Source: Thereva unica
Lineage: Eukaryota; Arthropoda; Insecta; Diptera; Therevidae
Assembly (NCBI GenBank): GCA_949987705.1
Contig: OX465281.1
Location: 81,062,543 to 81,126,542, forward strand
DNA length: 64,000 nucleotides
Reading direction: 5' to 3'
Every line of letters starts with the position of its first letter. Within the stretch, counting starts at the first letter, position 1. Shown one piece after another: positions 46,059 to 56,629 of this stretch. The notes below the pieces were generated by a model, which saw only the letters and a list, made by a program, of their open reading frames with translations, was not told the origin of the DNA and ran no database searches. Both the position numbers and the translations under genes were made by a program.

Positions 46059-46780
46059 CAGTTTTGAAAATTGTTCAGAAATCGCAAAAAACTGTTTCTG
46101 CCTCTGAACTGATCACATTAACTATTTATGAGTATGGTAGGTTGTGCTACTATTTGAACTCATTCAGACGGAAAAAAAATTTTTAAATATGTTTAATACT
46201 TTAAGAGAAAAAATTAAAACAAAAATGGACATGTGTCCTTTTGCAGGAACCCAACTGGACATGTTTTTTTTGTTTTTAGCCTTTTGGGGAGCTCCCTGGC
46301 CCCCTTAGAGGCAAGGGGGATTGTTCTGGTATTTTTTCCTAATAGTAGGGACTGTTTCGCAAATTTTAAGGGGTCATAGTGCCCCCTACGGCTTGTTTTG
46401 GGGCCGTGGGAGGCAAAAGTGAGGTAAATTTTAGTGCATTTTATGATGCACATACAAATCGATGTAATTAGAGCCCCAGGTGAGGTGCAATGAACTTCCA
46501 TTGTTGATTAAAAACTATGAAATACGTGCCCTTTTGAAAATCCACATTAACGAATGGTTAAAAAATATGAATAATCGTAGGACATGTGCCTTTCTGCAGG
46601 GGAACCGCTACTTTGCTAACAAAAAAATATTGATACATGAAAGTGATTTTTATTGGTACATGAAAGTGATTTTTGAAGTGTCTGAGATTGAAATTAGTTG
46701 CAGTTTAGTGTAATGAACACGATTCCGTCAAAACACTTAAAACGGCCAACCATGGACATGTGCCGTTTTGTTCGCCCACT

Positions 46781-47090
46781 CCTCAACTATGACACCTTCA
46801 GTTCAATTCTCCGGAAAAGTTCAGGGGTTCCATGCTTTTTCCAAGATTGGCTGTAGTGCATCTACTATGAGGCTTGAGACGGCTTTGGCGGTCGGTTATC
46901 GGAATGACAAATATTGCCCTGATTGGTAGGGGTAACAATTATAACCTACAGGTTGGAACCTCTGGCCTTTGTAATGATTGTTACCTTGTAACTGATACCT
47001 TTGGTTGCCGAAGCGACTATTATTATAAAACAAGGATGCCTGGTTTTGATAACACCATTACGATTGAAATGAAGCCTTTATAGCTCTGGT
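46781..47090 (-). pseudogene. LTR-retroelement Gag-like fragment
   Basis: Minus strand NNSRFGNQRYQLQGNNHYKG and QRFQPVGYN are the Asn/Gln/Tyr-rich region often found near the end of Gag in Ty3/gypsy or BEL elements. Collinear with fragments at 49858-50130 (more N-terminal) and perhaps 44262-44437. Dead. Confidence 0.45.
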
Positions 47091-47106
47091 GGTTGGCGGC
47101 AATCGC

Positions 47107-47265
47107 TGGTCATATCTTACTATAATAATATAATATTATAAACGTGAATGTTTGTATGTATGTTTGTTACTCTTTCACGCAAAAACTACTGAATGGATTT
47201 TAATGAAACTTTACAATAATATAGCTCATATATCAGAATAACATATAGGCTATAATTTATAAAAA
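47107..47265 (+). repeat. Helitron-like 5' end, copy 1
   Basis: TCTTACTATAATAATATAAT followed by GTGAATGTTTGTATGTATG and AAAACTACTGAATGGATTTT, an end sequence characteristic of insect Helitrons and their non-autonomous copies. Nearly repeated at 48195-48345. The 3' CTAG-type end with its hairpin was not located. Confidence 0.5.
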
Positions 47266-47269
47266 AATT

Positions 47270-47770
47270 CAACATGGCCGCCGAAAACTCAAAATGGCCA
47301 CGCAAATTGTGTTCCGATTTCAATGAAAATTGGTATATAGAGGTTTTTAAGGTCGCTAATAACGAATTTGTGGTCAAAACCTATAAATTCAAAATGGCCG
47401 TGCCAATATGGCCGACGAATTTGCCAATTGTGTTCCGATTCCAATGAAAATCGAAATCTGGCGGATTTTAAGGTTGCAAATAACGAATTTATGATCAAAA
47501 CTTATAAATTCAAAATGGCGGACGAATTTTTCCAATTGTATTCCGATTCCAATGAAAGTGAATATCTAGGGGTTTCTAAGGTTGCAAATAACGAATTTAT
47601 GATCAAAACTTATAAATTCAAAATGGCCGCGCCAATATGGCCGACGAATTTTTCCAATTGTATTCCGATTGCAATGAAAATCGGTATCTGGGGGCTTTTA
47701 GGGCAAACAACGAATTTATGATCAAAGCTTATAAATTCAAAATTGCGGGTCCAATATGACGCACGAATTT
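47270..47770 (+). repeat. Minisatellite, ~4 units of 108-122 bp
   Basis: Units with AAAATGGC(C/G), GCCGACGAATTT and TTCCGATT(C/T)CAATGAAA, spaced 121, 108 and 122 bp (marks at 47311, 47432, 47540, 47662). It lies directly behind the Helitron-like end, as such internal minisatellites often do. Confidence 0.7.
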
Positions 47771-48194
47771 TCCCAAGCCACATTCTGAAATGTAGTAAAT
47801 TTCTAAAATTCCCTCTAACCAGTAACAGTAAAAACGGTAGAAAGAGTCGAAGTTTGCAAATTTGTGCGCCACTACATTGTCATCACGAGGTTAAACGATG
47901 TCATCTATCGCTTCCAAAAAGTTCGATCGGAAAAAACGGGACCTGTGTTCGGGACGAATACTGAGTAAGAAGGGAGCAGTGTAACGGCTAACCGAAAAGA
48001 GAAAGTTAAAATTCCAATTCACCGAGAAGTTACATGTTTAGATGCATCTACTTGAATACTGTTCTAATTGAATCACCGATAAGATTGGGAAGAGGGAATT
48101 TTTTTCCAGATTTATTCTTTTTTTTTCCTACCGCGTACAACGCACACATAATTTTTTTTTTATTTAAAAGCCTTGCAACGCACACAGGTTTTTT

Positions 48195-48345
48195 ACTATA
48201 GGCTATCTTACTAATATTATAAACGCGAATGTTTGTATGGATGTTTGTTACTCTTTCAAGCAAAAACTACTGAATAGATTTTAATGAAACTTTACAATAA
48301 TACCTATAGCTCATACTTCAGAATAACATATAGGCTATCTCAAAA
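48195..48345 (+). repeat. Helitron-like 5' end, copy 2
   Basis: Direct repeat of 47107-47265 (GCGAATGTTTGTATGGATG, TTTTAATGAAACTTTACAAT, AGAATAACATATAGGCTAT). Followed by unrecognised DNA to about 49850. Confidence 0.5.
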
Positions 48346-49857
48346 CCTTCGGGTAGCTGTAGTGTACTGATATAGAAAAATCCGAAACTTTTGTATGGGA
48401 GGTACTCTTCAAATTTCTGCTAAAGAAGTCAGATCCATTTTGTTTTGGTTTTTTTCCGAAAAAAATACGATTTCCAAAGTTTCAGATCTATCGGAGTTTA
48501 TTTACGGATAGTTGCCGTACAATTTTGTTGAAAAAATCAGATTTACCGCGAAGGACGCGGTTCTCTGAACTTGGATTGAAGTAACTTCGGCTGCATGTGC
48601 CTGATTTTAGCAATGTATGGCTTAAATGAAAGGTCTCGAAACCAAAAAGACGACAAATTCAATAATCAGATGTTCGTTTTCTTTTTGAGCTATGGTACTT
48701 GGAAATTTGCATAGATTTCAAGGTGCTTGATTTTCCAACATACAATAATTTTGCATGGGACATATTTTTTTTCATATTTCTTACGGAAAAATTACTCTAT
48801 CATGCCGTTAAATGTTTGAAAAGTTCGCCCAATGTTGCCAAACGTTGCTTATTGAACGTATTAACTGTCTCCATTCATAGTGTGAAGTGTGACATCATCG
48901 GGAATTGCATCAACGCTACTTGATGGTGGATGTTTAGTGTATTGAGCACCCAAGTTCCTATTGAATTTGAACCAGAGAGAAACACCTACATGTAACATCA
49001 GTAAAAACTCCCGTATTGCCACATCCGTGCAAAATTATTATTTTGGAGCGAATGCACCATGGCCTATAAAAAATAGGTCGAAGCGCATGACAGGGCTTTT
49101 CAAGATTTCCGAGGAAAACCTAATCCATGGTAGGCACTCTGACACTACTTGCTCAACTTTGCCTGGTATACTTCGATCAAAGCCTGCAAATGAGCTGAAC
49201 GGATGCATGCTTGAAAGCATCACATCTATGGAACAGTATTGAAAAAACCAACTTTTGGTCGTTTCAAATAGCGAAATTTCAATCGATAGCATCGATATTA
49301 TTCGGAATCAAAAATACGAAAATGGCTCCTACTGTATATTAAAATTCTTATCACCTCAACTGCAAAATAAACGGAAGCTATAGCGCGTACCAAAAGAATT
49401 AGAAATATAAACACAGGCGGCGAACTGACAATTTCACACCCATTAAAATTTCGTGTATGGATAAAGTTCAAGCGGACGTGCATTGTAATTTCTTCTTCGA
49501 AATTCATTTACGGGCAAAAACACTCCCTCATAGCATCTGACCACGACAAGAGTGGCAGTGAGACCGCTGAATTGTGATTAGGGATATAAATGAGCAAGTG
49601 ATTTGGGTTTTTAAACGAACGGAGTTACACTTTTCTTTACGAATGTACTTGCATCCCGGGATTTGATACTCTCAGTGCCCATCGATTTTGAGATTCCCAA
49701 TTGTTTTGGCGCACGCCATACTATTGGCTTATTTGTGCAGCGAGGCGCACCGGGTTCCAGCTAGTTATACATAAAGACGTATTAAAATCTGCGTACGTGT
49801 ACAGATTATCAAGGGCGTACTCCCCCAAAGTAAGAAAACACCCTCAGAGGTGGATGT
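48346..49857. other. Intron DNA, unrecognised
   Basis: No domain-bearing frame. A few short ORFs on both strands (for example 48961-49242) have no known similarity by eye. Confidence 0.4.
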
Positions 49858-50130
49858 TAATTGGACCTGAGCAGCCGGTGCTGCTAACGCGGCATATTTG
49901 GTGGTGGCCGTCTCTTCACATAGTGAGAACTGTTGTTTAATCCTGGTGGTGTAAGCTGTGAATAGCTCAAGGGGAGCTGGCATAATTGGATTAGTTTATT
50001 GACCAGCTCCTCAAAGGTAGCAGGTTGCCCCTTTCCCTTAAGGGTAGCAGGTTGCGTTGAAACAACCAGTTCGACCTCACCTCGAAGCCTCGTAGGAAAG
50101 ATTTTAAGGAAGATCGCTTTTTCTTGTACA
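49858..50130 (-). pseudogene. LTR-retroelement Gag-like fragment
   Basis: The minus strand contains KAIFLKIFPTRLRGEVEL and KGQPATFEELVNKLIQLC, similar to an insect LTR-retroelement Gag segment. Short, with a frame break. Could belong with 46781-47090. Confidence 0.45.
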
Positions 50131-50280
50131 GTTAGTGCACTGTTAGTAGCCTATGAAAATTTGTATTTCGCTCACTAGGAGTGAGCTTTGCCTGTCAAAA
50201 AATAATAATGTTGTGACTTTTATATACTCATCGACCATGGCTGTTGCGTGCTCTTTTGCAGTAAAGAGCAAACAACCATA

Positions 50281-50376
50281 CGCCAGGGAATACCTGGCTA
50301 ATCCAACTGCGCAACTTGTATGTTTTACGCACCGCACTGCAAGTTGCGCGAAAATTATGGAATCAGTCAGGATGGA
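50281..50376. repeat. Short repeat also found at 27613-27708
   Basis: See the copy at the other end of the intron; same orientation. This copy has about 25 extra bases (AACTTGTATGTTTTACGCAC). Confidence 0.6.
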
Positions 50377-50428
50377 TGAATTTTAGAATTTTGATTATTA
50401 ATTAGGTGATCAGAAGTTCCTACATCTA

Positions 50429-50666
50429 CAGTACACAGCCAGAAGTGTCTAAGTGCAATTTTGACGATTTTGAGTTTTTTGCATTTTTGTATTCAGTATT
50501 TTATTCTTAATCATTGTTATAATTCTTGTCTTAAACTAAGATGTGGTTGCTGAGTTATCCGACCGGCAAAAGTGCTTTTGTAAACAATTCTGTATCTAAA
50601 AAAATCTTTGAGGGCGATTTTCTCGAAACACATATTTTGCCCTTAAGCACTTCTGGCTGTGTACTG
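50429..50666. mobile_element. Tc1-type MITE, 238 bp
   Basis: Inverted ends CAGTACACAGCCAGAAGTG, flanked by TA on both sides (50427-50428, 50667-50668), as in Tc1/mariner elements. It lies 96 bp upstream of the Unc-89 exon at 50763. No coding capacity. Confidence 0.85.
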
Positions 50667-50762
50667 TAGACATAAGCGCACCATACAGTAATCATAATTT
50701 CATTTTCACAATCACTGCACACTTAAGTAAATTTTATTAACTGTTCTAACTTTTAATTTTAG

Positions 50763-52405
50763 CTCCCAATTATTCGAGAAAGAAGACGTTTTACAGATGT
50801 TATGGATGAGGAAATTGACGATGAAAGGAGAGTACATATCAATAAATATGAAATTCAAGACTCATACACTATTAGAAGGCTGCGAACTGAGCTGGGTACT
50901 CAATTGGATTCTTATGCTGAAGCCCGAGCAATAATTGACTGCCAAAGAGAAGGCTATCCTCCATTCTTTAGAGAAAAACCACAATTATTGTCAATTACTA
51001 GCAATGAATCTGCTTTATTGAAGTGCTTTGCTGTTGGTGATCCAAAACCAACCGTACAATGGTTTAAAAACGATATCATCATAACTGAAAGCAGCCGAAT
51101 TAAAATTGAAACAGACGATGTAGGCCGATCTATAATACATTTTAAGCCAGCTTTCCATACTGACACGGGAATTTATAAAGCAGTTGCAAGAAACAAATTA
51201 GGCCAAACAGTATCGCGATGCCGAGTTGTTCTAGCTACTTTGCCAGAACCACCAACTGCTCTAGAAGTTGCGGCTGTCAGTAATGAAGAAGTACTTCTGA
51301 AATGGAAGCAGCCCCTAAATGATGGCAACTCATTTGTATTTAGTTATAGTTTACAATACAAAACACCAGACGTAGAGCAATGGTCCACAATTTCCGAGAA
51401 TATTGAGCACCAATTCTATCTAGTTCATGGTTTAAAGAAAGAAACCAACTATCAATTCCGTTTGGCGGCACTTAATTGCATTGGTTGGAGTGACATGGGA
51501 AAACATATAATGGTAAAAACTTTAGGTGATGATGCTCCAAAGATTCATGTGACGAAAAGCATGCAAGAATTGCAGCAATTGACAGAATCTGGCCAGATAA
51601 TAAACACAGAGCCGGAGACATCATATGTTAACTATCATATGGAACGCGAACCACCAAATTGGGAACAGATTGATAATATTAGCGAGAAATATAATTTCAT
51701 TTCTGAATTAAATCGTGGAAAATTCAGCACTGTTTTTAAGGGCGTACAAAAATCTTCCGATGCTGTGGTTGTGGCTAAAATATTTGAATTGAACTCAATT
51801 AATGAACAGGACCTTCAACGGGAGTTCGAGAATTTCAGAACATTGAGACATGAGAGAATTCCTGCCTTAGTAGCTGCTTATAAAACCCCCACTCAAGCTA
51901 TTCTCATTCAAGAAAAATTACAACGAGAGGATATTCTTACATTTTTAAGTGCCCGCCATGAATACACCGAGCAAATGGTAGCAATGGTAGTTGCTCAGTT
52001 GTTAGATGCACTTCAATATTTGCATTGGCGAGAATATTGCCATTTAGATATACAGCCTGATAATATTGTCATGTCATCTGCACGATCAGTACAGATTAAA
52101 CTGATCGATTTTGGTTCAGCACAAAAAATATCAAAACTAGGAACAAAGGTTCCAATTAGTGGATTGCTAGATTTTCAATCTCCTGAAGTACTAAATGGAG
52201 AGCTTGCTTTACCGCAATCTGATGTATGGTCTGTTGGTGTACTCACTTACTTACTTCTATCTGGTTGCAGCCCTTTCAAAGGAGCTAACGTATCAGAAAC
52301 TAAACAAAACATTTCTTTCGTGAGATACAGATTTGAAAACCTTTATAATGAGGTTACACCAGAAGCAACAAGATTTATTATGCTTTTGTTCAAACGAGCG
52401 CCAAG
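50763..52405 (+). CDS. Unc-89: Unc-89 exon: Ig 11, FN3 domain 2, kinase 2
   Basis: Acceptor TTTTAG at 50761-50762, phase 0. A basic/acidic lead (REKPQLLS) opens an Ig (core TVQWFKNDIII, TGIYKAVARNKLG), then FN3 (EEVLLKWKQPLNDG … NYQFRLAALNCIGWS), then protein kinase 2. Kinase 2 has VVAKIFE (anchoring Lys), CHLDIQPDN at 52038-52064 (catalytic Asp kept; HRD reads HLD), LIDFGSAQ (DFG kept) and DVWSVGVLTYLLLSGCSPF. The Gly loop (NRGKFSTVF) lacks the first Gly. So kinase 2 keeps more catalytic residues than kinase 1 and could be active or weakly active. Confidence 0.95.
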
Positions 52406-52463
52406 GTAAATAAAATAGATTTTTCTCAAAGTAAAGTTATTTAATTATGTAATATTATTATAG

Positions 52464-52569
52464 TAAGCGACCAACATGCGAAGAATGCCAAGAGCATAGA
52501 TGGCTCATGTCCTCAGATTATATGATCAGAAAGAGAGAACGAACTGTATTTGCCACAGATCAGTTAAAA
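52464..52569 (+). CDS. Unc-89: Unc-89 exon: end of kinase 2
   Basis: Encodes RPTCEECQEHRWLMSSDYM, the final helix of the kinase C-lobe and tail. Donor AAA|GTAAGT shows that at least one more exon follows. Confidence 0.9.
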
Positions 52570-52641
52570 GTAAGTTGGTAAAAACATTTGTGAGAGAATG
52601 ACAAGCTAAGTAACTATACGTAAAATAACTTTATCTTGTAG

Positions 52642-52854
52642 TTCTTGTATAAACGTGTAGGCTTTCAGGTAAAAAACTATTGCATTCAGTCATTTTTTAT
52701 CTATCATGAAAAGACCCTTTACACAACAGATACATTTCCTAAAAGTCCGATTTTTTTTTATGTGACAAAATTAATTTTAGTACCCTATGTACTAACTCCC
52801 GTCGTTGTTGTTTACATGAACAAATCTTTTGAGTGGTGTATGCGCAAAAAGTAG
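52642..52854 (+). CDS. Unc-89: Possible Unc-89 terminal exon
   Basis: Acceptor ATCTTGTAG at 52640-52641; the frame joins the previous exon in phase 0 and runs 70 codons to a stop at 52854. An alternative is a short 27-bp exon ending at CAG|GTAAAA (52669). The composition (many F, Y, K) is not convincing for a conserved tail, so this call is weak. Confidence 0.35.
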   Translation, partial: FLYKRVGFQVKNYCIQSFFIYHEKTLYTTDTFPKSPIFFYVTKLILVPYVLTPVVVVYMNKSFEWCMRKK

Positions 52855-53130
52855 GGCTGTAGTATTTGAGAATGAGCTCAGCTGGCTAATCTTGTTTTGC
52901 TGAAGAAGTGATGCCGTGAAAATTTTTAATTTCGATGGATCAGTTGCCGTGGTAATAACGGTTCAATTTTGTTAAGGCTGCTGTATTAAAAATGGTGTTG
53001 CCTCCAATATATATTTTTTTTGTGCCATGGTCAAGCTCAGGAAGCACCACTAGACCGTCATGTCGTTCAACTCATGGAGCAATGTCTAGTAGTAAGCTTG
53101 ACCTGAAAATAGAAAAAGAATAGGAAAGGT
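52855..53130 (-). mobile_element. LINE-B fragments: coding piece and 3' UTR
   Basis: 52860-53000 is a diverged match to about 37805-37960 (RT C-terminus). 53035-53130 matches the LINE-B 3' UTR (block GACCGTCATGTCGTTCAAC and TAGTAGTAAGCTTG) with an A-rich tail at 53015-53030. Their order shows two separate copies. Confidence 0.65.
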
Positions 53131-53240
53131 TAAAGGTAGCCTATGTACTACGCCTATGTGTACTATGTACTACATATTTCCTATGAACTATTTACTATGT
53201 ATTTATTACTATATATTATCTACTATTTTTACTAAAAACT
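53131..53240. repeat. Imperfect TACTATG-type simple repeat
   Basis: Run of CTATGTACTAC, ACTATTTACTATG and similar units. Confidence 0.6.
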
Positions 53241-54429
53241 ACATTATCCCAGTCATCCATCGTCCGATCTTTGGGTGATAAGTTTAAGACAAATAGTTTA
53301 ATTTCCAAAACATTGCAACACATTTTGAAGTGAGTGCATATAAGTAACAATTAAATAAACTTTAACAGAATACATATTCATAAATAAAATATATTAATTC
53401 TTATCGTCCTGCATTAAGATGGATTTGGAAATTTAGACTACCCATAGAAGTTAACACTTCTAAAGTGTGGTCCTACGCACACTCGTTTTTTTTTTTTATG
53501 AAATCATTTTTTTTTTCTGTAGGTGGATACGGTGCCACAAATTTTAATTTCTGCTTTGTATAAAATATAAAAAATTTTCTAATTTCGACCAAAAGTTGAG
53601 CCTGAGAAAATTTCAGTAATAAGATTTTAATTACATATGGAAGAGGTTTTCATCATATAGTATCCCAGACAATGAACTATTTTGCCTCATAATTAAGTTT
53701 TGATGTTTAAAGATATGGGAAAAGTAAAATCTTTCTTTATGTAAAACCATTCCATGCTAAACTGTCGCAAGAATATTTTAAAATTTATAAAGCACCAGGA
53801 ATCGTAAGTGCTTTATAAATATAATAAGTCTTGTGCACTCTTTTCCACACCACCTAAGAGGGGTCGAGTGCAGGGCGCGTTTTTTATATCGTGGTGTCCC
53901 CAGTAAGCATAATCCACGGCTTTCAATCAAAAAGATCCTTTCGCATTCAGACATTGCTTTGGATTTAGGACCTTGGCTATAATGATAGATCCACATAAAT
54001 ACATATATCATCCTGGAACTGCAAAACAATTGAATCCTTCTTTCCAAAATTTAAATTCGGCAGCATAACAGGGACAGGCTGAAGTAAACTATAAACTGGC
54101 TTTACTTAGCATTAACTGGTTTTGCTAATATTCATCCTCACATCTTTACAATCTATCTTATCTTGGTCCTTCCTTTGTAGGTCAACAAATTGACCATTGA
54201 AATAAACCCTCTCCTGCCTGCACGGCAATCTTATACTCGCAGCACCAGATAAGCCCACTGGTCTGACTCTTTCTACCTGCAGTCATTCTTTTCACGCACT
54301 CCACAAAATAGTAATTCGTTTCTAAATGGAACAACTCGATTCTGCAATAATCGCTAGCAGTCAGTATTTCCGAGTTCCTAAAACATCCAAGAGTACTTAA
54401 ACAGAGTTTGTCGCCAACTTCTTCCACAA
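53241..54429. other. Downstream DNA, unrecognised
   Basis: AT-rich, with possible polyadenylation-type AATAAA motifs near 53384. No supported exon or transposon domain. Confidence 0.35.
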
Positions 54430-55400
54430 CTACCCGCACCCTCCACCCATCCATCCATCCAATGGCGCTACAGTCCAAATCGAGCCTTCGCCTCCTCTAG
54501 GGCATTTCTCCCTTGCAGCATGTTTCCAATTCCGGATGTTGAGCATTGCTTCTGCCTCAGTCGTCACATAGTCTATCCATCTCCTCCTGGGTCTACCTAC
54601 TGGACTATTTCCCGAAATTTCTGATGCCATAAGCCGTTTTGGGATACGATTGCTCTCCATCCTGATAACGTGGCCGGCTAATCTCAGTCTGTTAATTTAT
54701 ATTAAAGTTGAGAATTCTGGGTCGTCAAAAATTTCATACAACTCGTTGTTGTATCTCCTTCGCCATATTCCATCTTCTCTGGTTGGGCCTATTATTCATC
54801 TAAGAATTTTTCTCTCAAACCTAAGGACTGGTTCCTCTATGTCCTGGATGTTAGCCCATATCTCGCTATCATAACACAGTACTGGTCGAATTACTGTTTT
54901 GTACAGTGAGGGTTTCGTTTTCCTGTGATCAAATCTTGAGTGCAGTAATTGTTTTTAGGCATAAAAGGCTCAATCAGCCAGAAGTATTCGTCTGGTTATT
55001 TCTTTTTTTTTTCTTCGTTTGTTTTTGTGATTGTAGACTCAACGTAGACTGTAATGCTCGTCGATGGTTAAATTTCTTCACATTCTAAATCTTCCTGCTT
55101 TGAACTGTTGCATCCCCTTTGTTTTTTCTTCTTTTATCTTCAGGCCTATGTCCTTTACCGCCTCTTTTAATTCAACATAAACTTCTTTTGCTGCCAAAAA
55201 GAACCTTCCCACGATGTTCACTTCATCCCCATAACTAAGTGATTGTACCGACTGTGTAGCTATTGATGTACTTCTCTGGACTGACGTTTTCCTTATCACC
55301 CAATCCAGGGTCAGGTTGAAATGCATGGGGCCAGTCCACGTCCTGGTCTAAGTCCTTGTCGTACTTCGAACTCTTCTGTTATAACATTTTGGACCTTACC
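54430..55400 (-). mobile_element. RTE-like LINE fragment
   Basis: Minus strand: SYGDEVNIVGR (55230; YADD-like active site in decayed form), KIKEEKTKGMQ (thumb), then NRIPKRLMASEI and GRPRRRWIDYVTTEAEAML (54640-54560), the WIGH/RRRW-type C-terminus of RTE-like proteins. Frameshifts throughout. Confidence 0.65.
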
Positions 55401-55484
55401 TTCGCTATTGAGCTATTGCACCCTGAAATCCCACTCTCATAATCATTAACTTACGCCACCCTAGTACTAACACTAATGTTACTG

Positions 55485-55555
55485 CTAGACATTGCACCAT
55501 GTCATGACAAACGATAGAACGGACTGGTAGTGCAAAGGGCCATTCATGAGTTTTC
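55485..55555 (+). mobile_element. LINE-B 3' UTR fragment, opposite orientation
   Basis: CTGCTAGACATTGCACCATG followed by CATGACAAACGA and GACTGGTAGTGCAAAGG is the reverse complement of the 3' UTR seen at 37540-37610 and 59800-59870. Confidence 0.65.
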
Positions 55556-55745
55556 AGATACAAAAATCTTGAGCCAATAGATAAGTAACCAATATCGAAA
55601 AAGATGGAGTCTATTGAAAATAAGAAATAAAACGAAATTGAGCTTGGAGAAATGAGCCGAGAGGAAAGATAAAAAACCAGGCCGACAGCTTAATTCATTT
55701 GGGTAAATCTAAGCTGTTCCCGATAATGCCTAACATGTACCAATA

Positions 55746-56156
55746 GCCGTGTTCCTTTTATACTCTTAAGTACTCCGGAGTAAAACTTAAAAGGAACACA
55801 ATTTTTTTTTGTTTTGGGTAACGTTTTGAACTTTCCTTTAAATAAAAGCGCGTTCAATTATTGTAAATATAATATGGGTACTTAATACTTACCATTACAA
55901 AAATAAAAATTAAAAAACCGCACATTAAAATTCTTGATTCTTTTTATAACACCGAAAACTGTCAGTTCGTCACATTTCAATGAAAATCCATCTATCGGCT
56001 TTTTAGTAAGTGAAAAATAATTCACAATAGACTGCAAATGGCGATATTCCCCTAGTGGATGTTAGATGCGTATTTACTCTAGTTATCTAAACCTCTGTAA
56101 GGGCAGGTGTAGTTGGGAGCAAATACAAGGAAAAAAAAGCAGAAAAGGAACACGGC
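55746..56156. mobile_element. MITE, 411 bp, TA target, ends GCCGTGTTCC
   Basis: Inverted ends GCCGTGTTCCTTTT flanked by TA (55744-55745, 56157-56158). Belongs with 36390-36854 and 43847-44258. An internal palindrome TACTCCGGAGTA lies near 55771-55782. Confidence 0.8.
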
Positions 56157-56629
56157 TATTATTAGGGCTTCTCCGCTAACATAGTTATGGATTGAGAGAC
56201 ACGTGAAGCTGAAATATTTATAGTGACACTGACAGTGTGAGGGAGAAATGTATAACAACGAGGGATTTCCAATTTGAATATTATTAATTACACGAGTACG
56301 ACCAAAAATACCTCTGGAAGTAAAATCAAATATGCACGAAACACAATAAAACAACTACCTTCCGAACGATAGTTACAGGGGCATAATTTAATTAAAAAAT
56401 ATCTGACTAAAATGTTTGCCGTTGTTATTTCATTTTAAATATTATTGCCTACCTATTGGTTCGATGAAACCAGGTACTCACTGGCCGATGACCGATTCCT
56501 CGTACCCAAGACCCCACATGAGAAAAATTGGAGCACATTCATTGAAAACATTAAGGTCCCGGATGTTTTGAAAGGAGAACGAAGGGGAAATCTTTATAAT
56601 TTTAAATATTCCATTTGATGGTCTGATTC

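Larger units (their letters stand above)
44439..46779. mobile_element. Inverted-repeat element hosting a Harbinger insertion
   Basis: GTGGGCGAACAAAACGGCAC at 44439 is matched inversely, ending at 46779. The right-hand part holds three copies of a GGACATGTG(T/C)C motif (about 46227, 46579, 46755). The Harbinger element at 44466-46058 sits just inside the left end. The superfamily is unknown; no clear target duplication. Confidence 0.55.
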
